64,000 nt of DNA from Trichuris trichiura (Eukaryota > Nematoda > Enoplea > Trichinellida > Trichuridae), in contig JBAJFE010000042.1 in NCBI GenBank assembly GCA_037903355.1, forward strand, positions 1,872,001 through 1,936,000. Direction: 5' to 3'. The position numbers and the translations under genes are program-made. The notes beneath the pieces were generated by a model. That model made no database searches. It was not told the DNA's origin and saw nothing but the letters and a program-made list of their open reading frames with translations. Below are positions 25,060 through 37,649 of this stretch, one piece after another; position 1 is the stretch's first letter, and the number at the start of each line of letters is the position of its first letter.

Positions 25060-26690
25060 CAATGAAAGTCCGACAATACTAACGTATAGCGCATCTCCGT
25101 ATGATGTTGGACCCGTCCTTAGTCAAATTCAGGAAAAAAGGACAAAAGCGAAAATTGCTCTTGCTTCGCGACCGTTCATTCAAACGGTACGAAATTATGC
25201 TCAAGTAGATCTGGAGGCCTTGGCTTTAACTTCAGAAGTTAAGAAGTTTCACCATGTCTTATATAGTCAACCATTCACACTTGTGACAGACCATAAACTT
25301 CTGTTGGTATTGGGGTATGCCCATTGGCAAGTCAGTACGAGCACATCAGCCGCGCGGATCAGGACAACTCATGTTTGGCATGGTGCCTATCGTGTGGCAG
25401 TTTTTGTCTACCCAGCTACTCCCACTCGATTTCGCTCACTTCTTCCGGTGTCGTTCTTTGTAGTTGGCCTTTCATTTTTTTGGTCTCTTCGGCGCGTTCA
25501 GTAAAATGAAGACATAGTTGCGGTTCTTCCCTGTTATTGCGGCTGTCAGGTCACAGCTCTGAATACTACAATAGTTGGGACTATTCTCGCCGTCTATGTC
25601 CACACCGGGTATATTTTCACCGCGAATGCTTCAATGGTCTAACTGTTGAATTCCTACTCCTTCAAGCGCGCTCACATGGCAGGTGCACAACTAGGGAATG
25701 CTGATGCTTCAAACCGTTTTACGTGCAACGCGATGCACGCGCTCCAGAAGTTTTGATCACCGAAGAACTGCTCTCTCCACCACTAGCAGCAACTGATATT
25801 GCTTAACTCACTCAATGTGACCTACAAGTAAGTCGTGCTTTCAAATGGTTGTGGAATGGGTGGCCAGCAAAATCAGAAGCAAGATTCCAGGCGTATTTCA
25901 CGAAACAGAATGAACTTGCAGTTCATACAAAATGTCTGTTGTGAGGAAAACGAGTGGTTATTTTCAAGACAAGCCAATGACGTTTTCTTGATGAGCTATA
26001 TTCGTGTATCGAACAGACGATCAAATTGTTGCTCAACCTTGACGATTGCTGCGATGTCAAATGCCCTGGAGAGCGAAAACAGACGAAAGCAAACAAAGAC
26101 GCAGCGAAAAAAAAACGAATGACCGCGCAACAGCAAAACGAAAGCGAGTGTCCTGTCACCGCTTGTGAGTCACTAAAGGACCGGAGCAATGATTCCGAAT
26201 GCGCATAATTAGGCACAACTTCTGACAATGACTCGCCCTTTTTGCGTAGGCTTGTCAACTAATAATGAACTGTTTGCGCTGTACGAAAAGCGTGACAGAG
26301 ACTACCTCACTTTTAGGTGCAGGAGGCACATACAGTCCCTTTACGCATCACCTTCCGCAGTAGGGACTTCATTATTTCTGTTACAACTTGCCTCATCCCG
26401 GGAATTATTAGAGTGAAATCTCTACCATGTTCCTACGTTTGATCATCGAACATCCACTCCAACATCGAAAATTTCGTTTTCAAACTGCGCCGCATGCCAA
26501 AGATATCAGCACTCGGTCCGTAAGGTGCTTTGTCCATGCGTGGGAAGTACCGCGAAACCCCTGGTCGCGTCTCCTCATAGATTTCGCTGGTCGATACCAA
26601 GGAGAACAATTTTGTATAATAGTTTACGCATATTCAAACGAGCGGAGCGTGCTACCTCTGAAGGCTCTGCATCGTGGAGAGTTCGTTACC
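25060..26690 (+). mobile_element. Decayed Ty3/gypsy-type pol fragment
   Basis: Three blocks in plus order match pol. At about 25080-25320 the RNase H region reads ASPYDVGPVLSQ, NYAQVDLEALA, FTLVTDHKLLLVL. At about 25840-26000 an integrase zinc-region remnant reads NGWPAKSEARFQAYFTKQNEL, with stops. At about 26430-26690 the integrase core start reads NPWSRLLIDFAGRYQGEQF. Frames are broken by stops and shifts and no LTRs are visible, so the copy is dead. The 26070-26280 inverted-repeat copy interrupts the integrase part. Confidence 0.8.
26070..26280 (+). repeat. Right copy of inverted repeat, inside gypsy integrase
   Basis: This is the inverted partner of 24525-24745. It sits between two integrase blocks, so it looks like an insertion of a short element into the older gypsy copy. 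Confidence 0.8.
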
Positions 26691-28258
26691 TGAAAAATGC
26701 GAACATACAGACCTGTTACCAACTCACAAATAATCAATATTAATGAAATTATTATAAACAAATTTATGAATTGAAACAGCAGTAATAGTAAATATGCTCA
26801 AATTGAAACGACTTGCCAGACTAAGTCGTCCCGTTCAGGGTTTTCTGTTACGTTAATTTCAATTATAGTTATTGTGGCCTCAGAACTCTGTGTTGCGATA
26901 TCGACTTCGTCGTCAGTGTCTTCCTCCTCACTGAAAGCGAATGCAGACGATTTCGTGTAGTTTTCAGGCGACAACCCCATCGCTTTCCAACAATATGGGT
27001 TACGTTATCTTCTTGATGTGAATGATTGTACTTTGTCATATCTTAATGGGGAGGTGTTTTGGCGCGTAGCCGTTTTACGCACCTATCAAACAATATCCAG
27101 CTATCTCTTTATTTGACTGCCCGATTTATGCTGCCGTATTTGGTTTACGCTTTAAGCCAAAGAGTTCTGTTTTTACCTCCGGATTTCGCAATGCTTAACT
27201 ACTCGTAACCGAACCTGCAACAGTCCGCAAAGCACTGTGGCGCTGCAGTCGAAACGACGCGTCAGACTGGCAGCGGAACGTTCCTGTTTACTTCTGTTAA
27301 AAGCTTCAGCGATTAAGTGTTCTCTACAGGACGCATATTTACCAGCAATATTAGTCCTTTTCTGAAAGAGCTATGGCCCAGACTTCATTTATTTCCACAG
27401 TTTTTCAAGTTTCTGAAAATGGCCATCTCCCACCCGTTTTCGACTTCCTCTAAGGCAACTCCTTAGCACTCTATAGTTTCATCGCAGAACGCCACTTCCT
27501 GACTGGAACAAGTAGGATTATACGTGTTCAATAGAGTCAAACTTGACAACAATCCCATGTCAATTAGTTACTCTGGCCTGATCGACCCATCTCACTGGCA
27601 CGCAATAGCTTTTGTATTGCTATGTTACAGGCAATATATAAAACCATTCATCAATCTATGTAAAAGTTAAAATGTTTCTGGAACTTATAGAAAAATTAAC
27701 ATTCTGCACATCTTCTAGGCATTCTACATAGCGGTGATTCTCATATAACGCGAGAATTTGGTCACTTGAAAATCCTGGAAAACCTCACTATAAGAAAATC
27801 GCGATTTGGTTCAAAGCATCAAAAAGATTCTTAAACTAAGACTCTTCAACTCTATCTTCTGAATATGCAATTCTTTGGAATGGATTGAAAATTTTTTGTG
27901 TGTGTGTGTAGCTTTTGCCGTCGACTGAGCTTATAAGCATGTCGTACATTTAATAAGGAGTTCGAGAACCAAAATTTATGATAAATGAAATAAAGAAAAA
28001 AAGTAACGTACGATTATCCAGGTAATCAAGGTACTGCGGTACGTTGGTCTTAGCAACGGTTTCGCTTTCTGCGAATCGATTCAATAATCTGACGTTGAAG
28101 TTTCATTAAAAAAGGTATTGATTAAAAACTAAGCGCATCCTTATTCTTTCAACTTGTTCCATTAAAAGCGCTGAGGTTATAATTTGCTTTCAGAGCAATA
28201 CAAACTGTATTAGTAGCAGTAGTAGCATTTCATTGACGGTTGCAAGCATTACTTTATC
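26691..28258. other. Intergenic
   Basis: A minus-strand frame at 26980-26798 encodes a short acidic peptide (SEEEDTDDEVDI) and stays open upstream to about 27004; it could be the last exon of an unrecognised gene. A short (TG)n run is present near 27898. Nothing else is supported. Confidence 0.35.
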
Positions 28259-31200
28259 ATGGATTGTATTTGTTCGCATTTAACTGATCATGCTTGCTGC
28301 AACGGTTCAGTTAGCGTTGGCGCTGTCCTGAAGTTAACTTTCACAATTATTATTGCGGTCCTGAATGCCATCCTACTTGCGTCTATGTTGACTACCTCTC
28401 CTACCCGGAATGTGGATAAAATTCACGCAAGTAAGAAGCTTTCAATTAGAAATTCTGCTTTTATTTGTCTGACAACTATTAGAGCACTTAGACAGTCACA
28501 AATCTACCACAGATAAAACATGATATTCTCAGCAGATGAACTTTTGTTTTCACCGAAAGCCAAAATATTTGTCTTTAAAGTCTCAGTTGAAAGTTTGGGA
28601 GTAGTAGAGGGCTGCAAACTTGCTGCGCTACCTAACTAAATCAAGTAGTTCAGCCAAATAAGAAAACCCATTTACGTTATGTCTATTTGTTCGGCGAGGA
28701 GTGGCGGAGCTTTCAGGTCTCAGTTTCTCCCACCTTCAGTGACTTGACAATAGAACAGAAGAGTGGGAAATTCATCCTCGCAGTAGTGGCTTGAAAACGG
28801 CGTTGAGCTTAAACTGCAGTTTCTATACTCCTGCACACAACGGGGCCTTCTCTTTCCTGAATGTGCTGGCTATCAGATCACCGGGCTGTGAGAAAACAAC
28901 TGTTCACGGAAAACCTACACATTGAAACATACATCATACTTTCCAGTCTCATCATCCGTGATCCGTCATCATTGGCATCATCCAGAGCACGGTAAACTGT
29001 GCAAAGACAGTACGTGAGAAAGAACTGATCAGTTAAGAACTAATCCACGTTCGGAAGAGCATCAGAGGAAAAGCTTCCTGACAGAGCTCATGAACTCGGT
29101 CATTGATAGGAAACTCATCCACCGGCAGGACCCTATACTGGAACAAACGCCAAAACGAAAAATGAACCTTCCACATAATGCTGGATTAGGAGAAAAGATT
29201 AGAAAATTAGGAAAGAGCTTTTACTTTCAAATGAGGTCCAAAGGAATTTCTAGTATCTGTTCCATGTCGTGAAATAACAAACTCAAAATGAACCCAAATA
29301 AACATAGAGGCGTTATCTATGAAATTAGACGCTTCTGCTCAGCATTTTGTATGGGAGAAATCGGGCTGAGCATAAACGAACGATTCAAAATGCATACGAA
29401 GGATTTAAACAGGTACATATGCAGTTCGTAACTGGCGGAACGGAAAGGTCACAATGGTTAAGGGTCTAAAGAAATCACCGGACGCCCACTCTGCAATGGA
29501 ATGAGCTATCAAAGCGTCAGTAGTAGCAGAACACGTTCACATTGCTCAGGCTTCTTCTCCGTCCCATTTTGACCTCTTCCAATTTTATAAACCGCTGTTT
29601 GCGGACTTCGTAATGTACTGAACCGATTAAGTGCTGGTCACTGAGATCCATGTTCGGCTAGTGTTAGGCACATGGTAGTTACTTAAACCCAGCTGCTCAT
29701 GCACAGTTTTTTGTCGACAAAGCAGCAAAAGGACGTGCATTGCCGTGCAGAGTGTTCCTTCAATGCACATTTCGGCTGCTCCTCTTTCATAACTTGTCTT
29801 ACTCTTCAAATCTGCATGCAGTAGTCACATACAGTGACTCTCTGAGCGGGCTACAGGAATTCATGGTAAGGGATACTTGGTTGGTTCCAAAAATGCACGT
29901 AAGAAGAGTAAGTTTCTTGTAGCACGCGTATATGTTTTCATGAACGATGTTCGTGATGTCTGTTTAATGATGTGATATCACTATTATTTTTTTAGCGCCA
30001 TTAAACAGACATCGTTGTGGATATCAGTCATGTACACAGGGGAATAGATTTTTGCCAGAGATGCTTGCCCTTGGTGTGAACGCGGTCCCTTGTTCTGAGA
30101 CAGCTGAATGTTTTATCCCTTTTTGGGTAGTCTTAATGGACTCACTTTTCACCTTCTATAACGACCTGCAATAGGAAACTCTTCTTTCTTCATTCGTCTG
30201 AGTCTGGCAGGCTGCCACATGTGATTCAATCACAGTCTCGCGTTTCTGGTCTCAGCTGAGGGCTGACTGCCGAATGACTTTCATCGAGCACCTCAGCGAG
30301 TTCTCTGGAAATAGAGCCTACAAATTGATGTTTTCATTTTTCCTTGGAAATGCTAACTTAAGTCGATTGTAAATATGGATGTCACTCCTGCAGAATTGCT
30401 TGTATCACTTCCTATACATGCTGGCAGACACTATCCGTTACTGTATGTCGACCGTGGTGCTCTCAGCTTCTGGTGGGCTCTTTCATTGCTTAAGGAGCAA
30501 AGGTATGGACCACAAAAGTCAGCATTATCATGGTGCATCATCAAATGACCAGAAAACAACTACTGAATGTACGAAGCTGACTGAGATCGTCCCGTAGATA
30601 TGAACCAGGTGCTCGATAAAATTAAGGCTGTGCTATGGATGCTGAGATGAATGACCAACGTGCAAGAACTTTGAAACGCAAAATTGATCGAACTCGCCCA
30701 TCAGCCTAGTAGCATCTTGACTAAGACACCTACGACGAAAATTATATGCTTTGCTAAAGCTTTAGGAATTTTAAAATTACTTGATACCCTTTGACAGCAC
30801 ATATAAATGAATGGGTTTGACTAGATACATTAAAGAGCAGCAGGTACTAGTAGAATATGCAAATTTGTTTAACTGGATAGTAAGTGAAGTCCATTGGAAT
30901 GCTTGGCGTTTTTCACTCATTCAGTAGGCAACTTAAAAGCCTGAGCGTGTGCTAACGACTAACTTTATTTTAGCTTTCTGCGCCGGCCAAGTCTTTGTAC
31001 TGTTAGGAACTGCTTGCGCCATCATACATCGAATTGTTAAACCTGAATTACAAGGTAGCATGACTGTATGGGACTGCTTCGCCAAAGTACCAAATGTTCT
31101 ACTGTATTCTATCGGTGAACCGATTTTGGCGTTCACAACAATGCTAATGGCGCTAGACTTCCATGTCACTTTGTGCGTCAATCGTCCTGCATGGAAGCTT

Positions 31201-31797
31201 ACTGGGAAAAAGATAAACATACTTATGTTATCTGCACTGCTTTTAGGGGCAGTTAATGCGCTCCTAACATTAATAATCATTCACTCACGTAGAGATGTTA
31301 GCATTGATGCGACATGCGACCAAGCGGAAGTAATGGATCCATTTCTTTTTCGCGCTCATTATTTCACTATGGCTGCATGTGGTGCTGCTACTGCTGTGAT
31401 ATACGCAACAACGGCAAAACTTTTATTACGTCACAAGTCAAAATACACTGTAATCCGCATTATTCAACTGCGCAGACAGGCAGCAGTAATGAAGCACACT
31501 GCAATTGTCGTCTCCTGCACATTCGTATCACAGACAATACCAAACTTAGTTGCAGCCGCTATTCCCTTCGAATGGGATCCGACTTTCCAAGAAATTGTAT
31601 TTTTTGTATACTTAAGCGCTTTCGCAATTTCACCGGCGTACATGTTTTGTCGAAAATGCACCGCAAGAAGACGTCTGCAAGAAACGCTAACAGGCGAAAG
31701 TGGCCATACTGAAAGATGCTCAATCAGAAAATGTTTTATGCAGACGATGCAAAAGGCAGTACGAAGAATAATCACTTTTCGCGTATTTCCAGAGTAA
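28259..31797 (+). CDS. Seven-transmembrane receptor, chemoreceptor-like
   Basis: Exon 1 (28259-28430) starts at ATG and encodes a short extracellular N-terminus and TM1 (LTFTIIIAVLNAILLASML). Exon 2 (30974-31797) encodes TM2 to TM7 and the stop. The GTAAGA donor and TTATTTTAG acceptor join in phase 1, giving 331 residues with seven hydrophobic segments. The TM3 end reads MALDFHVTLCVNRP, in the place of the rhodopsin-family L-D-R-Y...P motif but with D-F-H. TM7 reads FAISPAYMFCRK, in the place of NPxxY. These features fit nematode serpentine chemoreceptors of the SRSX or related rhodopsin-like type; the exact family is uncertain. The 2543-bp intron is much longer than the usual 50 bp of this window, so an extra exon cannot be excluded. 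A poly(A) signal AATAAA lies at 31820. Confidence 0.8.
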
Positions 31798-31825
31798 GCT
31801 CACTTGCTTAATCATTACCAATAAA

Positions 31826-34800
31826 TTAGTTACCAATCACTGCCTTCATTGCGATTCCGGCAGCAGCTTTGCGGAAAACATAATTACACGCATCTAACAT
31901 ACCTTTTGAGCCTCCAAGTCTATTTGAAAGGATTTCATTTTGTAAAGAACAAATACGTTTTTAAAACTGAGACTAGGTACCGTCATGCTCAGTAGATCGA
32001 GACTAAGAAACCAGCATTTACCAACTGCACTTAATCCATACTCAGCGTGTATATTTTTTTTGGATGGTCAAACACGTCGTCGGGAATTGATCTAAATATA
32101 GTTAGCCGAAATTATATACTATTATTAATAGTAAATCAACAGTGTCTATTTCCCCAGTTACGAATCATATGACTTGTGTCTCTGCTTTTCCCGAAAGTGA
32201 CTTTAGCGGGAATGGCTCATTTTGGCTTCCACTTCCGCGATTAGGCATTGCTTATCGTTGCATAACCATGGTACTTGACTTAACCTACTACTATGAACGT
32301 ATGATTATTATTCAGGTGTTCTTATTGACCCTGTTTTTATAACCACGGTTATTGGGAAAGAGAAACAACAAGATAGCAAGAAACGTTACCAATCGTCCAG
32401 TATACAGTCTTGTATGATAGTGCTATTTTTGTAGTGGAATTTTACAAAATGCGGAGGAATAAAAGTCTGCTTTCATCTATTAGTAGATCAACGTAAACCA
32501 AAGCGCCGTTAGAAAAATAAAGGCAGTCGATTCAATAAGGTCTGCTGTTTCAGCGAGCTCAGACGAAAAACGAGTCCTGTTCGATTACGAGTTACCATAT
32601 ATGCTGTAATTTCTTACAGCGAGTATAGAAGATCGTTATCGAAAACTGGTGCCCACCTTCAATCACTGAATAAAAAAGGCAACTGAATGCCTAAGAAAGC
32701 GCCGAAGTAATAAAATGCACCTCATGTTCCAATGTTGTACGCCGGCCTTTTAACTAGAAGGCCTTGGACTCGCATTTAATGCGTTCAATAAGGCTGCTAA
32801 TGGATCTCCTAGTTTTTCAGGGTTTGCAATTTTACATTTGCTGAATAGGGTTAACTGTAACCTAACTAACTGCTGTGAGGAGCAATGAGATTGCAATAAT
32901 CCATTGTATTCCTTTCAACGTTAGGATAACCGACATTAAGAAAATCATTTCCCATTAGTGAACTGAAAGAGGAGGTAAAATATTTTGCCTGAAGCAGAAC
33001 AGAAAAAGTTCCAATGAAGAGCATTTGATTTAATGGGCGAGTAGAGAGTAAATGCTACATATTAAAAACTAGGTGTCCGTGTGTTTGTAATTTCTTTCTT
33101 CCTCATTTTCATGCGTTGATGATTATGAATCAGTCAGATCCTAAAAATGGGAAAAATATCACGGTATTGCCCTTTTTAACGAGATAGAAAAGTAATACGA
33201 TACATTTGAAGCTCTCGAGGCTGTCAGATGCGGTCTTCAGCAAAGGAAGATCAGTAAGTTATGCAGTTGTGACAATTCGAAGTTCAATTCTTCAGAAGTT
33301 GCGGTGTAAAGCTGTTACCTTTAAAGTGCAATGCCCGCTTATAGGTTTTGCTGTTGCTTTGCATTATTCCCATTCTTTCATTCCTCCCTCCACCTTCGAA
33401 AGCAACGCGACAACAACGGCAAAGATTTTATTACGCATTCATTATCTGTTCTGCATTTTTATTATGTTGTTATTTTAATTAATTTTATTAATAATTAATA
33501 ATCATAATAATTTTATTATGCTGCTGTTTTAAATAATACTAATTGTCATTCACAACCAAAACATTAGTCGCTACGTCTTCTTTTCCTTTGTCATTGTTCA
33601 CCCTTTCGTTTTCCTTCCTCCAGATATTGTTCTGCTTTTTGCGTTTTTCTAGTTTCGTTTTTAAAACATCGTTTGATCTTCATATATTTTTTCAGTTTTC
33701 CACTTGCTTCTTCTGTCTTTCATCTTTTGGCAGATTATTTCCTTTTTTTCCATTCTTCTTAGTCTCTATTTCATATATACATTTCTGTATGTCATTTTCG
33801 AATTTGTTTCCAACCAAAGGACACACTTCGAATCCTACGCCACGAAACGAGATACGAACGGCGAAAATCAAAAAAATGCTTTTTGTTCGACATAACAATG
33901 CGATTTATAAAGCGCGAAAAAGGAGTTGAAGTTTGCAGAAACAATATGAATGCAGTTCCGTGTAAAAACCCGTTTTTAAATCGAACTATGTCATTCGCTT
34001 TTGAATAAATTTTAAAAAGCAGAACAACATGCACATATACAAGATGGAAAATAAGAAGAATATGAAGGAAAACTTAGGTGACAACAAATCGATCTGATTT
34101 GAAGAAATAGAAGAAGTCAACCAAAAGAAGATCAAAAACAGAATAATGACCAGATGACGTAGGAAGAAAAAAACCAGCAGAAACAAAAGAAATGGCAGCT
34201 AGCGGAAGACGAAAGCAGAATAAAAAAGCACAAAAAAGGGGAAAAGGAAAAAGAGATCAAAGATAGCGGAACAACACAAATTTTAAGATGCCAAAAGCGT
34301 GAAGTTTGTTAATTTTATTCATAGAAGCACGATCTGTTCCAACGATTAAATAAACTTTGTGATGCCAGTGCGCATACACTGTATATACCGACGTGTAATA
34401 AGAGAATCAAATTCGGGGTCATCACCTTTTCCAGCGTTTACTTAAAGCTGAATGTACAAGATGATTGTAAATGCGGGCTACCTTTCATGCTTAGTGAGAA
34501 AAAAGTTCATTCGTGTCCCAAGGACATCTTTATGCCGTGATAAAACTGATTACGTTAATATTTTTAGCAAAACCACATTTCTTGGCTAACAGAGTTTCTT
34601 CTATAATGTAAAGGTGCATTTGGCTGCAGCAGCCTTCGATAATATTCTGCCTTTCCTGACGACAAGAGAGTGTTAACAAAGTAAAACTCTATTTATCAAA
34701 AACTGTCGCTGCTCGTCAACGACAGTACAATTCATTTTAACATGATGCATGCAGATAAAATTGCAATTGCTGTTGTGGAGTACCGTAGGCTGACCTGAAT

Positions 34801-35358
34801 TCTCTTTTACAGTATTCAATTTAACAGTTTGAATCTGTGTTTTCGTAGAGAGCTTCAGCGTTGTCTGCGGAATGCTGTAAGATTTTAGAGGGTGTTTATA
34901 GCCAACGTGTTCATTAAAGACGGTGGAAAACACAGTTCGCTGCGGTAAAGGGCGCTGGTCTCTTCGCACAAGGGACCCGAGGGGAAGCTTCTTTCAGACG
35001 ATACCGGCTTTGGTTCCCAGGAAAGACTTTCAAGGCAAGAAAGGGGTAGCCGGTAGGAGCAAAATATATACCATCCAAGAGTGATGGCGATTAATATTGT
35101 GAAAAGAATGGTTTAATGCTTGAAATCTGGTCATTTAATTTCGTCATTTTCGCTGCTTTTCGTTTGTAATGTTTTCATGCTTTGTATTTCCAGTATGTAT
35201 GCAGCGTAGTTGATTCTTCAAGTATTAAATCTGTTAAACTAAATTCGACCGCTTTGATTGTTTTAGAGAAGCTGAGTTCCGCCGCGTAGCTGCACAGAAC
35301 CTTGTCCATCCAAGTTTATTTCTGTACTTACAGTTGTTTTGGCACCTTAATAAAGCAA
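31826..35358. other. Intergenic, strand-asymmetric
   Basis: No gene is supported. Positions 33540-33800 are strongly pyrimidine-rich on the plus strand and 34020-34260 strongly purine-rich, with blocks that appear to be diverged reverse complements. An AT-only stretch lies at about 33470-33510. A 98-codon frame at 34969-34673 (-) starts at GTG and matches nothing I know. Confidence 0.4.
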
Positions 35359-37589
35359 ATGGAGTATCTTCCTGACGACCAAGTGCCACAAGATGACTGC
35401 ACCGACCAGCAGGTGTACAACGATTCTCTTCGAACAGATATTGAACTAATCCACTCACACGCTGAGTTGTTAAAACGAAGGTCTCGAAATAATTCGTTTT
35501 CAAATTCCTTTGTTATCTGTTTTATTTTAGGCTAACAGAAACCCACAACTCATTCCAAAATATTCAGCTCTTGATTGCTACTCTCGAAGACAGACTTGAT
35601 TTAGGTATGTGCCTTCTTACCAACTTGCTTTTCACGGTTCTCAAAACCTTGGATTTTCTTCGTAGCCAAAGACTTCATGCATACTCTGAATAACCGATTT
35701 GAGGGAAAAGATAAGAAAATAAATGAGCTCGAAAGCAGAGTAAAAGAAAAGAAAGTGCAAGTGGAAGCGGAATTGCAAATGCTGAGAGACAAAGGTAGTA
35801 CCATCTTAAAACCGTTATGCACTTTTTTCGTTTTGTTACCTGATGTCGTTGCAGTCCATAGCTTAGAAATGGAAATGAGTTCCGTAGAGCAAGAATGTCA
35901 AGCAGACGGAAGTAAACTGGATGAAACTGTAACTACAAACGTGATTAATTGAAATAATAGTTTGGTTGATACAGATTCGACAAACGTCCGAGAGCATAGA
36001 GGAAATGAAAACCCAGAAGGAAAGGATCGACCGGCAGTTGATCGAGCATAATGAGAAGATCATTTCCTTGAATAAGGAAAGAGGTAAAGAGAAAGCGTTT
36101 CTAAAAATGTTCCCTCAATTTAAAATAAACTTAGACGCAGCAGCAGACAGTGTAGAACAACAAAATAGCTTACTTCAAGAAAGTATTGTAGAGCTGGAGA
36201 GAAAACAGCAATATCTTCACTCAATAATGGTATTGAAGCTACTGTTTGAGTTTTGTGTTTTAATAACTGCTAACAGAAGCGGGGAGAAGAGATGCAAGCA
36301 ATACTTTCTTCAAGACTTACAGAATTGGAGCAAGCTATGTTGAAGAGTGAAGAGTTGCAGCATCAGTTAACATTCTCAGAGGAAGAGTTAAATGACGCAG
36401 CAATGCAAAACGCTCTAGTTTTCAATGAAGTTATGAAAACTGAAATAGAAAACATGTACGTACGAATGTGCGCTTTGGAGTATTGTATGAAAATGAAATT
36501 CTTAGGCTTACGGAAGCCGAAATGGAGAAACGATCGCTTCAGAGGAAGCTGCGTCACTTGCTGTCGGAAAACGGTATGTTTGAATTGGGTATCCCACTTG
36601 CAGTAGTACATATTCAGCTCGTTCGAGACGTCAGTTAGAAATTAGCATTCGGTCTGTTAAAGAACTACGCGAGTCAATCAGCAAGCGTTTGTGCCAAACA
36701 GCTGACATGCAAGCAAAACTACAAGAAGTAAAAAAAGTGAACGATTCAGTCTTCGCCGGAATTGAAGCAATGGAAAACGAAATCATGGAAAGTTCGACTA
36801 AAATTGAAGTCTTGTCGCTTTGCTACGAAGAGCTAAATACGCAGAGAAGACAAAAAGAACACGAGAACTTAATGCTAAAAAGTGAACTAGACAAGGCTGT
36901 TGCACGGATTGCTTTAACTTCCGAATCTTTGATACGGGAAAAGGAACTTGCTGAATCCACTAGGTTAGAGCGGGAAGCAGTGCAAGCATTGCTGAAGGAG
37001 AAAGAAGCAGCCATTTATAACAAGATTGAAGGTGCAAACAAAGCGTGGAGAGACGTATTCTCACGGCTGTAATCTTTCGCGGTAATACTGAGCTCCATGG
37101 TTTCTAGGTAATGAAGTTAAGGCAAGAAATCTCTGTTCGCCAACTTGAGGTAACAGAATTAGAAGAACAACTGAAAAGTGCTGAAGCTACTGAGAATATG
37201 GAAATAAGTCAGCTGGAAAATGAAGTAGGATACTGTATTATTCCGCGGTGTCATAGGTCAGCGATCTGTGCGTAGGTCCAACGCCTAAGAAAAGAATTTG
37301 AAGAAAAGGAACGCCAAATAAAAGTTCTTCAACAAGGTAGCTGCGGAGAAATGTCAGAAGAACTAAAGGACAAAATGTCCTACATGGTATGTGTTCCTTA
37401 TTTCACAATTTGAGCGTACGTATTTCTGACATCCTTCTGCAGCAATCATTGGAAAAGGAGGTGAACGATAGCAGCGAGCAACTCATAAACCTAAGGAAGC
37501 GAGTCGTTGAAACGGAAGATAGTATAGCCAACTTGTTGGATGGTAATGAACACAGCAACTTGGTAATTTTAATTTTCATGTCTAATTAA
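35359..37589 (+). CDS. Coiled-coil protein, twelve exons
   Basis: Exons join in phase: 35359-35480, 35531-35604, 35666-35794, 35855-35928, 35975-36083, 36135-36229, 36277-36455, 36506-36573, 36618-37054, 37108-37224, 37276-37386 and 37443-37589, giving about 553 residues. Nearly the whole protein after the first 35 residues is heptad-like and rich in E, K, Q, L and S (for example LREKELAE-type and KEKEAAIYNKIEG runs), so a long helical coiled coil is expected. No globular domain, signal peptide or membrane segment is seen. The 3' end is ambiguous: a donor at 37543 could splice to 37617 and end at 37648. The start ATG follows a TTACAG sequence, so an upstream non-coding exon or trans-splice site is possible. 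I do not recognise the family; structural roles such as synaptonemal, centrosomal or cytoskeletal would fit but are not shown by sequence. Confidence 0.85.
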
Positions 37590-37649
37590 TTAGTTTCGTT
37601 TCTACTTTAATCTTAGGGACTGGTTCAGGTTTGAAATGTAATTTTTAAA

